Shown one piece after another: positions 1-12,103 of a stretch of DNA of 64,000 bases. Each line of letters opens with the position of its first letter. The first letter of the stretch is position 1. Under the pieces are notes generated by a model. That model was not told the origin of the DNA, did no database searches, and worked only from the letters and a program-made list of their open reading frames with translations. The stretch comes from Nymphaea colorata (Eukaryota; Streptophyta; Magnoliopsida; Nymphaeales; Nymphaeaceae): positions 21,839,289 through 21,903,288 of the forward strand of contig NC_045146.1 of the NCBI RefSeq assembly GCF_008831285.2. Reading direction: 5' to 3'. Both the position numbers and the translations under genes were made by a program.

Positions 1-170
1 ACAGCCACCACCAGAACCGACTTACTCCTTATAGCCCCCCCCCCTCTCCTGCCTCGCTCCTTCTGTTTTCTCCCCCCTCACCCTCTCTCTCCTGCTTGCT
101 TGGTTTTCCTTCGCCACCAAGTTTTAGCTGCTCAGTTCTTTTTCTCCTCTCTTCCTCGTGCTTGTTGACG

Positions 171-213
171 ATGATGAATATGGTGCCCTGGCCACAGGTA
201 ATCACGCAGGCTT

Positions 214-252
<39 letters not shown>

Positions 253-1354
253 CCAGTTCCATTTTTTGCTGATGCAAATCTCACTCTGTGTGTGTGTGTG
301 TGTCTGTAAATCCTACATGACTTTTTGAGGGAGGGATTTATCCCGTGAGAATTGCTTCAAAATCAGCGAAAGAGAGAGAGAGAGGGAGAGAGAGCTGTTC
401 TTGCTCCTAAAAGCAGACCAGAATGTTTCGTCAGCTTCTCTTTCTATCGTTTCCTTTTTCTAATTTTTTTCTGTCTTGCCTTCTGTGTATTTTGAGATGA
501 TGTGAAATTAATTAGTCATAAAAAAATTCATGCAGGAAGTCGGAGCTAAGCCCCTGGAGGAGATGGTGTCGCCTTCGTCATGCTCATCAAGATCAATGCC
601 AGAGAGAAAGGCGAAGCCCCAGAGGGAGCAAGCCTTGAACTGCCCAAGGTGCAGCTCCACCAACACCAAATTCTGCTACTACAACAACTACAGCCTCTCC
701 CAGCCCCGCTACTTCTGCAAGACCTGCAGAAGGTACTGGACGGAAGGTGGTTCTCTGCGGAACGTGCCCGTTGGCGGCGGATCCAGAAAGAACAAGAGAT
801 CAATTACCAAGAAGCTCCCCGATATCCATTCACCCATTATTTCCGACCCCTTCTCGCACACCAATGTTGATGACGGCAAGGAGGTCAACTTGGCATTCCC
901 CATTCCACGGGACTGCCACTCTCACCCCACCAAGGCACTGCCTTCTTCTGAACTTCTTGATTATGGAAACCCAGCTTCTTCTTCTTCCTCCTCCTCTGCT
1001 CTCTCAGCTTTGGATTTGATGAAAAGTGAGCTTCCTCCTAGAAGTTTAGGGTCTTTAACGTCAATCCAAGATGCCAACTTCTATGGCCTTCCCGGTTTTG
1101 GCTTGCATGATCTCAGGAGCAGCATGGGTATCGAGGGGTTCAGCGGAAGTGGGAATTTTCAAGATACTCAAGACAACGGAAAGCTGGGCTTCTCTTTTGA
1201 AGATCTGAGGCAACCTTCTCATGTGGAATCAGATCAGAATGCTGCCCAAGCAGTTGGAGGATCTGCATATTGGAATGGGATTTTTGGAGGGGCACCATGG
1301 TCCCAGGTAGCAAATTATGGGCTTTATGAGAGTTCTAGACTGACTCTGCCATGA
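171..1354 (+). CDS. Dof-type zinc-finger transcription factor (Dof4.6/Dof5.6-like), two exons
   Basis: Plant-specific DNA-binding protein expected to bind AAAG core sites in the nucleus. Exon 1 is 171-197 and encodes nine residues ending in VPWPQ; the intron 198-535 has GT..AG borders; exon 2 is 536-1354. The predicted protein is 281 aa. Joining gives the N-terminus [14 protein letters not shown], which resembles the conserved start of Dof4.6-type proteins; this is why I prefer the ATG at 171 to the in-frame ATG at 530, which overlaps the splice acceptor. The Dof finger is CX2CX21CX2C with cysteines at about residues 45, 48, 70 and 73, followed by the family-typical [22 protein letters not shown] stretch. 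A C-terminal YWNGIFGG motif also matches this subgroup. Subgroup members act in vascular or procambial development, but the precise orthologue cannot be set here. A second in-frame ATG lies at 174. Confidence 0.93.
221..303. repeat. (CT)n and (TG)n microsatellites in the Dof intron
   Basis: An uninterrupted CT run occupies 221-247 and a TG run 286-303, both inside the single Dof intron. CT-rich tracts also surround the transcription unit. Confidence 0.9.
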
Positions 1355-3908
1355 CCATGTTGTTGATGGTCACGTTCATGCTGTTGGATATGGCCATGGT
1401 GGTAACTGATATTAACATGGAAAATAGGAAGTGCCCACTAGTTTTCTTCTCTTTTTCATTTTTTTTTTCCTAATATTAACATTTGAAGCTTCTTTTAGGT
1501 TGGCTTCTTATAAGTATGTCGGTTTCTTGGCTATGTTGATTTTGGGGTGTCTTGGGATGAAGGCGGGGCAAATGCTGTTGACATTGCCCAGGTTTTTTGT
1601 TTCACGGTAGGAATATTTAGATCCTTCCATGGTGATGGAATGTAGGAGTTCTAACTCTTTGAAAGATGGGAAGGACAGTGACGAACAGAAGCAAGAAAGT
1701 GAAATTGAAACTTAGTACATGTCTGTGGATTGCGAATAATTTGTTGTACCCACTATCTGAAAGCCTGCATTTGTTTGTTTCTTTATGAAGCGTTCATTCA
1801 AGAGAATATAATGCGATTTCTCTCTTTCTCTCTCTCCTTCACAGATGTGGTCGAAAGCATGAGCAATTGCGATCTTCGAATTGGGAGACATTTTGTTTCG
1901 TTTTCAGAACCAAGTTTGATGTTGAAACTCCAACCATTAGCTGAACGGTTGGATATAAACAATGGATCCGTATTCATACCAAGAATTTAGCATGAATAAG
2001 TGTATCAAATTAAGTTGCAGTCCAGTACATTCGAGTCAGGAATATTTTTGCAACGTATAGAAGTCTCAAGGATCAGAAAGCTAGCTAGTTTTTTGATGAT
2101 CATTTCAGGATCATCGTTCTTAGGATGCAATCAAACCATAAGCTGCATTTGCGCATTTTTAGGTGTCCCACACCAACTTTTAATGCTGGAAAGTAATTTC
2201 GGAGCTGAACAGGTTTGAAGTTTGAACCCCCTCTTGAAAGCAGACTCAGACTTGAGCTAACTCAGCTCTGAACCCTCTTGAAAGTAGCAGTAATACCAAA
2301 GATTTGCTTAAGATTTTGCGACTTTTATGCATTGAGGTAGAAGCCCAGAGGTTGGCAGGGAATCATTTACGTCCCCACTTCAAAGGGAACACAGAAGATC
2401 AGCATGACAGCTCACATGCCCTCCTTGTACAAATCCATATTTCCTTTTCCTTCTCGAGAAAAGAAGAAAAAGAAAAAGGCCGGAGTCATGGCAGATCTTC
2501 ATAACACTATGTTTTTATATGTCATGAATCTCTTCTACACCTCAAGTCTATCGGTCGTGCTTTTGCCTTGAGTCTTTGATTTCAAGTTTGCTACGAACAA
2601 GGTACGCTGCCAGATCATGTCCTTTAACTTTTTTATCATGGAAAACTCAATTCCTTCTTCATTGCAGTGCTTTCTTTAAAGTATTCTTTTACTGATTGGG
2701 AGCCCAACTTTGGGTTATTTTATGCCTCAAAGGAAGCCAACTTGGGCTGCTGAACTGTCAAGCCACCACGGCTTGTTTGCTTTTTGGTCGACCCACAAAC
2801 ATTCTCCTTGATGGGAGCGCCACAGAATTATACGCCTTCACATGGCCCCCTATTGTTTTGGGGCGTTTCACCTGTCTTTTTTAACACCTTTGTCAATCGT
2901 CGGTTGTCATGGTCCTCCCTTGAGGATGGTTGGCAATTGAATTGAGTTAGCTGGAGCCTGAAATCGGTTAGGCTCTAACTGGGCTCATCTTAAGTGGGCT
3001 CGACACCAACTCACAGATAATGAACTTACATGCTAGTATCTCAACTCAGCTTTAGGGCTGTGTCGACGCTCAAGGGTGAGTTCAAACCCTCGATCATTCA
3101 ATCCCTTTATTCAATTCCTCCCCTTAGGTTGATTGGCTTCGACAAATGGGCTTGTCAAGCAGAAAGCAGCTTATGGAACTTAAGCTAACCAAGACTCAAA
3201 ATGACTACGTAACTGTACATATAAACTATGATATAGACCAAGTCCTCGTCCTCACGCACTTCAATGAAATAACCAAATAATGAGTACATTTGGTGCTATA
3301 GATGAATAAACTGTGTGTAGCTGAAGATTAAAAAGCTAAGGCTGGATCATGAGCGCTCTTTGGATATATCAATTTCTGACAAGGTGTCCTTTCACCATGA
3401 TAGAGGTTGGATTCAGAGATTAAAGTTGAAGAAGGTAAGGAGTTCAATATCCAAGGCACGGGTCTGACTCCAACTTGCCTTGAAGCGGAAACTATAGATG
3501 CTTTTAACTGCATGAGAAAGGAGTTCAAAGTTCAAACTCTTCTTTTTAGGAAGAGTACCTCTATAACCTAATGCAGCTAATCTTAAGAAAGACTGTTCTT
3601 GTCAGGGCCATAAGTTTTGAGAAATTGGGTTTTACTTTGACCCACTAGGGCCTAGGCCAACAGGACGATTTTACAAAATTTTATTTATTTTATCCGATAT
3701 TGGTCTGCCTTGAACTTTCAATTGCCTTAATGGCTTAGAAAGAAAATCTCTAGGTTAAATGTTATATGTAAATACTGACACTATGTTTAATAATTTCCAT
3801 ATATATACTTGGGTCATAACACAAGCATCTAAAATCAGCTGAAATTATAGAGATTAATTTTGGGCATCTGCTTTTGGTTTATAAATCACTCAAAATCCTT
3901 CTAGTGTG

Positions 3909-3915
<7 letters not shown>
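1355..3915. other. Intergenic region downstream of the Dof gene; no gene seen
   Basis: The first few hundred bases are T-rich and are probably the Dof 3' UTR. Open frames here are short and resemble no family I know. A short local duplication of the motif gaaccc-ctcttgaaag lies near 2224-2284, and 2930-3190 has a clue-poor region reading like old dispersed repeat. No coding claim is made. Confidence 0.6.

Positions 3916-4004
<89 letters not shown>
3916..4004. repeat. (AT)n microsatellite, about 89 bp
   Basis: An essentially pure AT dinucleotide run preceded by a short GT run. Short reading frames across it encode only IY repeats and are artefacts. Confidence 0.97.
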
Positions 4005-4007
<3 letters not shown>

Positions 4008-5093
4008 GTTCATGTAAAACTGTAAAACCCTAAAAGATAAGAGAGTACAGTTATACATGGAGTTCCTCGAATTCTGTTCTCCCTTTCTTTCCAAGGCTAC
4101 TAGGTGTCAGCAGTGTGCAGAGTAAGGAAAGCACAATCTTCATTGCTGTCCAGCAAGATGCATTTACAAGTACAAAGTTCATGATGGCACTCATATTTCA
4201 TATCCTCAGGGGAAGAGAAAAATGTCTGCAGAGGGTCTTACAAGAATAATGTGAAATATTTGATCTCTTAGTCAAGCACCTACATAAACATTATTCTATG
4301 GCTTTATTAAAATTAAGCAGTTGATTATGATGCTGACCATACCTTCTAATTAATTATAATTAACGGCCGACTTGCCCCTTATTTCTTCAATCAAAGTTGT
4401 GTGACATGAATTTCTTATTATCCGTTCTTTGTGGTTCGGCTGATGTCTATCTCAAAGATACTTATTTAATTGGATTTCAGGATCGTTTGCATGTTTTATA
4501 CGGTTAAAAAAATAATATTCTAGAAAAAGCCACAATGGTATGTCAATTGCAGGAATCAGGGAAAACATCCGATGTAAAAGGGCATCAATTCTTTTTTACT
4601 GTACAGTTAAGAAATATATATATAATTCATTTCAAGTTTATGATTCTGAATGACCAAAAGTACGTGGCAGTTAAATCAGTACCACTAGCGTTAATTTTAA
4701 TTAAATACAGGACTTGCGGATTTGGCCAACTAATACTTACGAGTTTTAGTGTTGTCTGACCAATTTGACATAATCTCAAACAAAATTTATGTTCTAACTT
4801 TGAACAAGAGCCCTCCTGACATTGTAAATCTATATATGGTTATACAGGAAAAAAAAGAATAAGCACAAGTTAGATTTCATGATCTCGATCCTTATAGAAC
4901 TTATTGATCAATTTGAAATGGATGAATCTCAAGCTCTTAAGAAATTTGATTCACATATTGGTTTTCGATTATTTCTTTTGCCAACCTTCTAGATTTGAGT
5001 CAACCAAATACAACTGTGAAATCAACTTTTAAAAAAAATTCCGATGAAACTAATTGAGTGGTTATAAAATAGTGGCAAGCTAAATTCACCTAC

Positions 5094-5096
<3 letters not shown>
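4005..5096. other. Intergenic, AT-rich; nothing recognised
   Basis: No open frame with family resemblance, no terminal repeats and no RNA gene were seen between the two AT microsatellites. Confidence 0.5.
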
Positions 5097-5136
<40 letters not shown>

Positions 5137-5143
5137 GCGCGTG
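5097..5143. repeat. (AT)17 run continued by alternating GCGCGTGCGCGTG
   Basis: The AT run 5097-5130 passes directly into a GC/GT alternating tract, giving about 47 bp of unbroken purine-pyrimidine alternation. Confidence 0.9.
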
Positions 5144-5353
5144 GGACACTAGCTAGATTGTGGCTACAACAAGAATCTTGAGTCCTTGACACTAACCAAT
5201 ATATCTTTTCGATGTTCCATCTACTAATTAAATGTGACAAGTCAAGAAAGAAGAAGCGAAGGAGATGGAGATGTATAAATGAGAGAGAGAGATTCGTCGC
5301 GGTTGTTTTCAACATCTGTCTGCTTTTTCATATCTAGGTAACTTGATCTTAAC

Positions 5354-5492
<139 letters not shown>

Positions 5493-5545
5493 ACAAAACC
5501 ATTACCAATTTTTAGGTAAGATGATTGTGGGAAAAAAAAGGAGAA

Positions 5546-5695
5546 ACTATTTGACAACAGTAATATTCTACTACTATGCATGAATCTACCCATGGTAGAT
5601 CCATGGAACTCTGTAACAAGTATTGTTACAGTGTTCCATAAATCAGCTCCATTTTTTGGGCAGATTTACGAGGTGTTTTACCATTGTCAAACGCC
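5546..5695. mobile_element. Foldback MITE-like element, copy A
   Basis: Terminal inverted repeats are related to tttgacaa at the left end and ttgtcaaacgcc at the right end. The interior contains the family signatures catgaatct and gggcagattta. Four further relatives occur in the window (near 10.5, 34.7, 35.6 and 61.0 kb). No transposase is encoded, so it would be non-autonomous. The superfamily is uncertain: the termini recall PIF/Harbinger (Tourist) or hAT elements. Confidence 0.6.
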
Positions 5696-8600
5696 TCATA
5701 AGTACACTTATAATATTACGCTATGATGGCTAAGATGCCATATTAATCGAACTATGTCAAGCTAAGTTGCGACTTGGTGTGCATTAGCTTTAAGAGCAGT
5801 TTTTCCACATACTTAGTCATGTACCACCAGCATCTGGTTGTCAGTGCATCATATAGCAACTACAGAGGCAAATCTTATAAAATTAAACGTATGGTTTAAA
5901 TCGTTGGATGACATAAGCATAAATGTAGTGATCAAATATCAGTTTGTACAGTTAGAGATGGAAGCTCACGCTGGATTCGAATGAGTTACAAATTATCGAA
6001 GAAAAGGAGGAGAAGTTTTTATAGCAGATTAATTAGGGCAAGATTACTCACCATGGAAAAACACCCATCCTACCAGTCATCACTCCATTTCAGTGGGAAA
6101 GCAATACATCAGGTCAGCCCCAACATACACGGTTCCGCTGAGTTTCACCAACCCATTGTTGACTATTGTATTCCTCTCGACCATAACGTTTGCCACTATT
6201 GGTTCAACACACATAAAGTCACAAGCTTCCTTTTAGAACAATACGATATGATAATTAATTGTCACGAGAATATGATTCCCTCAACTACATGTCAATCGAT
6301 TTCCACCGCAATATTTTATCAGCTCCTCGACCCCGCAACATTTATCAGAACATGAAAAGGCAGATAGATGCACAATATATATATATATATGACACATAGA
6401 AGTTGGATAATTGGACATATTTAGAAATTGACAAAATCCTCGAACCAGATCTATACCACTTGAAAACCTTATTTATTATAGGGCGTCTAGGGTGATGTGA
6501 GTTTGCAGATGATCTGCCATGACAACCTATAAAGAAATGAAAAGTTTACAAGAATGCTGAGTTTTGGCACCTCAACAAAGACATATGCCCACCACTTGGG
6601 TTATGGTGTTCGTTTTTAAAGGGCCGCTTCAGCTACTTGGCGACAGTTGGTCTATCTACATGATTATATTTATTACCCTTTTACGGACAGTAGCTCGTCT
6701 TCAAACTCCGTTCATCCGACTGGACGACGGATTGTGCTTCAATATGTTATCGACATCAAGTTCCATTTTTATTGATTATGATTTAAGTTTTTCAATGTAT
6801 TCCCTCCGCAAAGTTCAAAATTTTCACTCGTCCAAACTCTGTTTTTTCTTTCTAGTCCAATGCCTCAGAAAAACAGATGGTTGTTCTCTTTTAGTTTAGA
6901 CATTCATTAACTGGTTGAATGAATGCAATGGGGCAGCAAGTTAGACAAGGTGTTCATTTGGACCTGAAATCTCCCTGATTTGCCAAACATTGCTTTCCTT
7001 TTCTTGCTTTCACAAAGAATTGACAGCTCTGACAACGAACGCAGAAAAACTTGCAAACCAAAGCATTACTTTAACACCTTTGTGAATGAACCCAGAACAA
7101 GTAACATACATATTGATTGCCGAATTCAATGAGATAAAATCTAACCCCAAGAAATAAAAGATTCCTTCAGTGTCAGCAATTAATCAAGAAAAGCTTGAAA
7201 CTCACAACACCCTTTCGCTAAGATGATCACTTTTGGCCGATCATTATAACGCCAAAGCGTATATAATAGTCGAACCGCTTAAATTTCATTAGAGGAATTG
7301 TTCATGACGCATCGAAAAACAAAAAATCATTCCACCGGAAAGTGAAAGTGAGACAACACATGAAGAAAAATAGACCAGGAAGTGGTAAGGGATAAACATC
7401 CAAGGTCATAAATTCAAATTCAGACAAAAAATTTCCCAGCCTAAAAAGAAGCCGCCATTGAAATCCAAAAATCCCTAGAAAAAACGAAACCAGAGCTGCA
7501 GGATACTTACAAACAAATTCCTAATAGCACTGTGCCTAAACAGGAAACCCTTACCCTAGAGCAGAAACCACGAACTAGAAATGAAAACCCACAAAACTGA
7601 AGACAAAGAAGTGTGAAAAGGAATAGCAGGACCAGAAAATTGAGAGAAACGATGAAGAGGTGAATTGATGTTGGTGGGCGGGCAACGTGGCTCAGATGGA
7701 ATTTGTGAGATCAGAGAAACCCCGGGAGGAATTAGTGGAAGTTGCGGACCTCACCAGAACATTGGGTCAGTGGATCTTGATTCCTTTAGTTTGGTGGATC
7801 TGCCAAAGAAAGTAGAATCCAACCATAATTGAATTCCGAATTGGTCGTAGTCTCGCATTTGAGTCTGCAATCCAACAAGAAATCTGACCTGTTGACCTGT
7901 AACACGGTCTTAGGTTAGTTAGACTTAGATTCAGTTTGAATAAGTTATATGTCGGACTGGGGTTTAGACCCGAAATTGGCCAAATCTGATCGAGTAGTTA
8001 GGCCTTAGAATATCTTCATCTGACCCGAATCTGAACAGGAACTATGCCATTCTAAACAGATCTAATCTATTAGAATGAGCCCAAACTCTCACTCTTCCCC
8101 CATCCTTCAGGTTACGAGGGTTTTGGGATGATGCTTCTACTATGATTCAACTTATGTATTGGTGCAAAAAGGAGAGAAGAGCACCATCTAGGCTGGGTTT
8201 GGACTGCATGGACCTGGTCTGTGTGAACCGGCTTGCCACCGGGTCCAAACAAACTCCAAGTTCATATCCTCACTTCCGAGGCAAAAGCCCACCAGCCTCT
8301 GCGCTTTGAGATCTGCAATATTTCATGTCAATGTCTGGTTCTGATCTGGTCGGATCTAGACCTAAATCACATGATCCGAAGGACAGAGAGAGAAACCTGA
8401 TTCACATGAGAGCCAGAAGCACCACTCCTTAAAAGGCATTCTCTTCAGCTGAGCCATGCATGATTTTCGATTCCAAATTCGATCCAGTTTATTGTGCTGG
8501 GTCTCCAGAAAGTCAACTTGTGATGAAAAAAACCACATCTCACACTTCTCTCAAATTTCACCAGAATATGAGAAGTGTAAGCACTTGATAAACAGTAATT

Positions 8601-9748
8601 CATGCCAATTCTGGCATGAATAGCCGGACATAATGGTCGTGAACTTGAAGGGCAATTTTTTTGGAAGGTGATCCATTTTCATGTATATGACAAGGAATCC
8701 TTTCTCATGTTAAAGTGAATCAACATTGTAAAGATTCAATCATTCGGGAGTTAACGAGAAAATGTACTAGTAGACCCTTTCGGTTTTGGTGATCATGGTG
8801 CAGCGCCAGACTCTTGTTTTATTAATGTTGTGATCACATTCTTATAAAAATTCATCTAACTATCAAAATTGAGCTTTGTTTTTCAAGTCCAAATTGCACT
8901 TGAACCCCATGGCTCGACAAACTCAAAGAGAGAGCGAGAGAGAACGAAAGATGCGGGTGTGTTTCTAATGCATGGAGATATAATCATTTTCAATCGCATG
9001 GAAATATCTTTGCTGATCAGGGCTTAGTTAGAGTCCCATTATGTTTCAGTATTGGTTGGTCACTTGAATCGATTTGCCTGATAGGTTGTAACTCATGCCA
9101 CTTTTGACACTTGAAGCCTGCTTCAGTTTGTTCGGCAAATTCGGTTCTCTTTATAGCCCGGTAGAAGTCCACTAATCAGTTCTTTAAATTTGGCTCGTTA
9201 ATTTACTTGCTCAGTAATTTTGGTCAAGTCCATTGATGATATCAATATCAGGATCACACATGGATCTCCATAGAATTCTGAAGCCATGTCAAACTCCGAA
9301 GTGATATAAATGAGTTCATCAAGACGTCACTGCACCCATCTCCGTACTGGCTGATACATAACACAAGCTACTCTGTCATCTATACCATTTCTCGTGATGA
9401 ATGATCCTTCAACTCGGGGACATAAACGGGTCCGACTCTCAAGCACCATTTACCTGGCGATCTAGCTGGGAATGATCGGAGGTAAGAGTTGAAGAAGAAG
9501 TTTCAATTGTTGTTACATTTTAGAGTGGTAGATCGGCAACTGAATGCCCCAAGATGTTATAGAGTTAAGACTTGAAGCAGAAGTTGAAGTACTTTTTGTT
9601 GGAAAAAAAATTAGTGGTAGTCTTTTATAAGTAGGTAAGATGGGGAAGGAAGGAGGTCTTCGACTTCTTCAGACTTCACCATGTTGATTTTCTTTGGTAC
9701 ATTGATAGGAGATAAGTTTTAGTATCCAAGCAATCAAACGATGACTAA
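5696..9748. other. Intergenic; no convincing gene
   Basis: An open frame at 5981-6355 (+) of 124 codons and one at 6564-6899 show no recognisable domain. Around 7400-7760 the minus strand reads like a pyrimidine-rich 5' leader (for example tttctctcaattttctggtcc), but no coding sequence follows it downstream on that strand, so I do not call a gene. 7900-8060 contains phrases such as acccgaatctgaacagg that are typical of old plant dispersed repeats. Confidence 0.45.
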
Positions 9749-9773
9749 GGGTGAGTTCATCGGTATGCATATA

Positions 9774-9815
<42 letters not shown>

Positions 9816-9832
9816 TGCCGATGAACTCACTC
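9749..9832. repeat. Hairpin: 25-bp inverted arms around an (AT)n core
   Basis: The left arm ggtgagttcatcggtatgca (9750-9769) is matched by the inverted right arm tgcatgccgatgaactcact (9812-9831) with two mismatches. The core is an AT microsatellite. It could be a small foldback element or a microsatellite expanded in a palindrome. Confidence 0.8.
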
Positions 9833-10500
9833 TGGTGAGTTTCAATGCTCTCCTGATACATGGTTTAATTTGATATTAATGTGTCAACCATGCATGTACG
9901 TAGTTATCTTCATATCTAGTGTATTTATGACTGAGTTCCACTATTCGATTCAAGAAATGAAATGTTGGGCTATGCTTTCATAAGAAAAGAAAATATTCTG
10001 GCATGAATAGTGAAACCCGTCCGCCTCGACTGCTGTAGTCTACTTTCTCCAGGACTTATTCCTCATACTTTCTACCTCACATGAGTTTTGTCATGTTGAC
10101 ACGCAAATAAACGTATATTAAGAGTACACATTTATATATGCTATATCGTAATTCAAATATCCAAAGCATCGCAAACTTAGAAAGATACATATCTTTAGTT
10201 GATCGTGACTCTTCGTACACAAATGGAATATTTTTTCCATTCACCTATTTCTGCGATAAATTTCTTGTTAATGACTAAAATAATTATTTTGCAGCCTTTG
10301 CTTTTGCTTAAAGTTTTTTCTTTTTAGGACAAGTTTTTTCTTTTTGGGACAAATATCTCAAGCACCTTTCGGATACATGCCAATTACTTTTCTAACATCA
10401 TTTTCAAAGTATCCCAAGAAATCTTCCCATAGTTATCATATCTAGTATGCCAACTTTTTACAATAAGTGATGCATATTTAGAACCCGTTTTGATTGGAAG

Positions 10501-10715
10501 AGATCGTTTGGCATTAGGAACACTATATATTGTTTATAGAGCAAATTTATAGAACACTAAAACAACCTTTTAAAATAGTTTGACAATAATATCCCATAAA
10601 TCTGCCCCCTAAAATATGACAAATTCATAGAACATTTATTACTAGTGTTTCATGAATCTATTTTTTTGAGATGGATTCATAGGACAATAACAATATACTG
10701 TTGGCAAACTGTTCC
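10501..10715. mobile_element. Foldback MITE-like element, copy B
   Basis: Left end cgtttggcatta, right end tgttggcaaactgtt. The interior has gtttcatgaatct and the inverse phrase agattcatgaaa-like segments shared with copies A, C, D and E. It is longer than the other copies (about 215 bp) and may carry an internal duplication, since an extra tttgacaataat motif appears near 10579. Confidence 0.55.
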
Positions 10716-11870
10716 TAAAACTAAAAATCTAATATCTACACCGCTTCCAGGTAATTAATTATGCCTGCATATGGTGGTTCGACACCGCAAGTTTTGTGCC
10801 ATGTTTCTTCTGGCACCCATGATCATTGATCAAGTCTCTGTATGTGATTCATTTTTGCATATTTTATTCACTCAAAACATGATTGAAGATCAGGGGAGTA
10901 CCTATGGATGTACTTGACAACTCTTGGCATTAATGAGTTGTATCTTTCAAGACTATGAAAGAAAGCTGCATCTTTCGGCTGCACCACTTAACTCCATTCT
11001 TGATTTTCCTTGGCTGTGAACTGGATCACAGCGGACTGGGTTGTGGCTGGTGATGCAGAATCATAAAAGTCGATAGGTTTTGTGAGGCTGGCGTTGAGTT
11101 TGTCCCTCTAATGAGCAGACAACTCGAGTGCAGGGTGGATCTCCTGCCACTGTACATGCATGTTGGGGAGATTGGTGATGCCCACACATTATTTTAAGGG
11201 GATAAAGACTAAGTTTACTAGCATCTGTTTGCTACCCAAAAACAGTAGCCAAAGGTACCACGGCACTGCATGCCCTAGAATCATTGAACACCATTTTTCT
11301 ACAGTATTAAGAAATATTCGTTTCATCTAACGCTTTTCTATTGCTTTGCAGATCATTGAGGCCGTCTTTCTCTCTCTAGGCAACTAGGCAAGGCCTGATG
11401 AATTAAGCATGATGTAGATTTCAATTTCTTTGAGTTTTCGTTTTTCTCTTCTAGGGTTATGACAGATTCGTCCAAATTGACATCATATTTATGAGCGTAT
11501 CAAATGCATGTCTCTGCATTAATTAGAGAGGATGTCATGCATGAGATTCATGTTGGAATATCTATAAATCGGATAATCTACTACCAGGTGACTGTATTTC
11601 TATAAAAGTCATACGCATGTGGGCACACACACAAACGCAAAATAAACCTGAAAATATATATAAGAACACACGAGCTTGCTTGTTAAGACCAACTTTTAAA
11701 CATGGTTTCTTATATATAAATGCTTTGAAGTCGGGAGACTGTGTATATCTTTTTATATGTTAATTTTTCACTGAAAGGAAAGGAAAAGAGAGAGAGAGAG
11801 AGAGCGATGTTTCGGTTGAATGAATATAGCTGCAGTGAAAATGCCCAAGAGATCGAGTTTTTACTCCTCT
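10716..11870. other. Intergenic; nothing recognised
   Basis: AT-rich sequence with short GA runs. No open frame here has family similarity that I recognise. Confidence 0.5.
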
Positions 11871-12103
11871 CACTACAACAAATTTGGAAATCACCAACCC
11901 GTAATTCGGGTTGGAGGTCACTAGCTCCGAGCGAAAAGAGCGTCGTCAACGTCGTCGTGAAGATCGCGTCACTGCTTCATCTTCGATGATTTTTCTATCA
12001 CGCCGTTTTTTTCCATCGCGTCCAAAACAATGGCAACACCATTATATTGTCACCCAGTTTTGGCCCTTGCCAACGTAAAACACCAACAAAATAATTTCTA
12101 GTG
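11871..12103. mobile_element. Putative non-autonomous CACTA-like MITE, about 233 bp
   Basis: It begins CACTACAACAAATTTGG and ends aataatttctagtg, so both ends terminate in CACTA in inverted orientation. The GC-richer interior (repeated cgtcgtc, and accaacccg next to cgggttggaggt as a small inverted repeat) contrasts with its flanks and resembles CACTA-derived MITEs of plants. No convincing 3-bp target duplication was found (flanks tct and tga). The ORFs that cross it are not genes. Confidence 0.5.

Noticed and set aside
3879..4094. Open frames rich in IY, RE or SL repeats over microsatellites (also near 5.1, 21.7, 25.8 and 58.9 kb)
   Set aside because: They are translations of AT, GA and CT dinucleotide runs.
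5981..6355. 124-codon frame on the plus strand
   Set aside because: No recognisable domain, no splice context and unremarkable composition; length alone is not enough in eukaryotic intergenic DNA.
8190..8275. Possible small MITE with gggtttggac / gtccaaac ends
   Set aside because: The inverted match is only about ten bases and no related copy or target duplication was found in the window.
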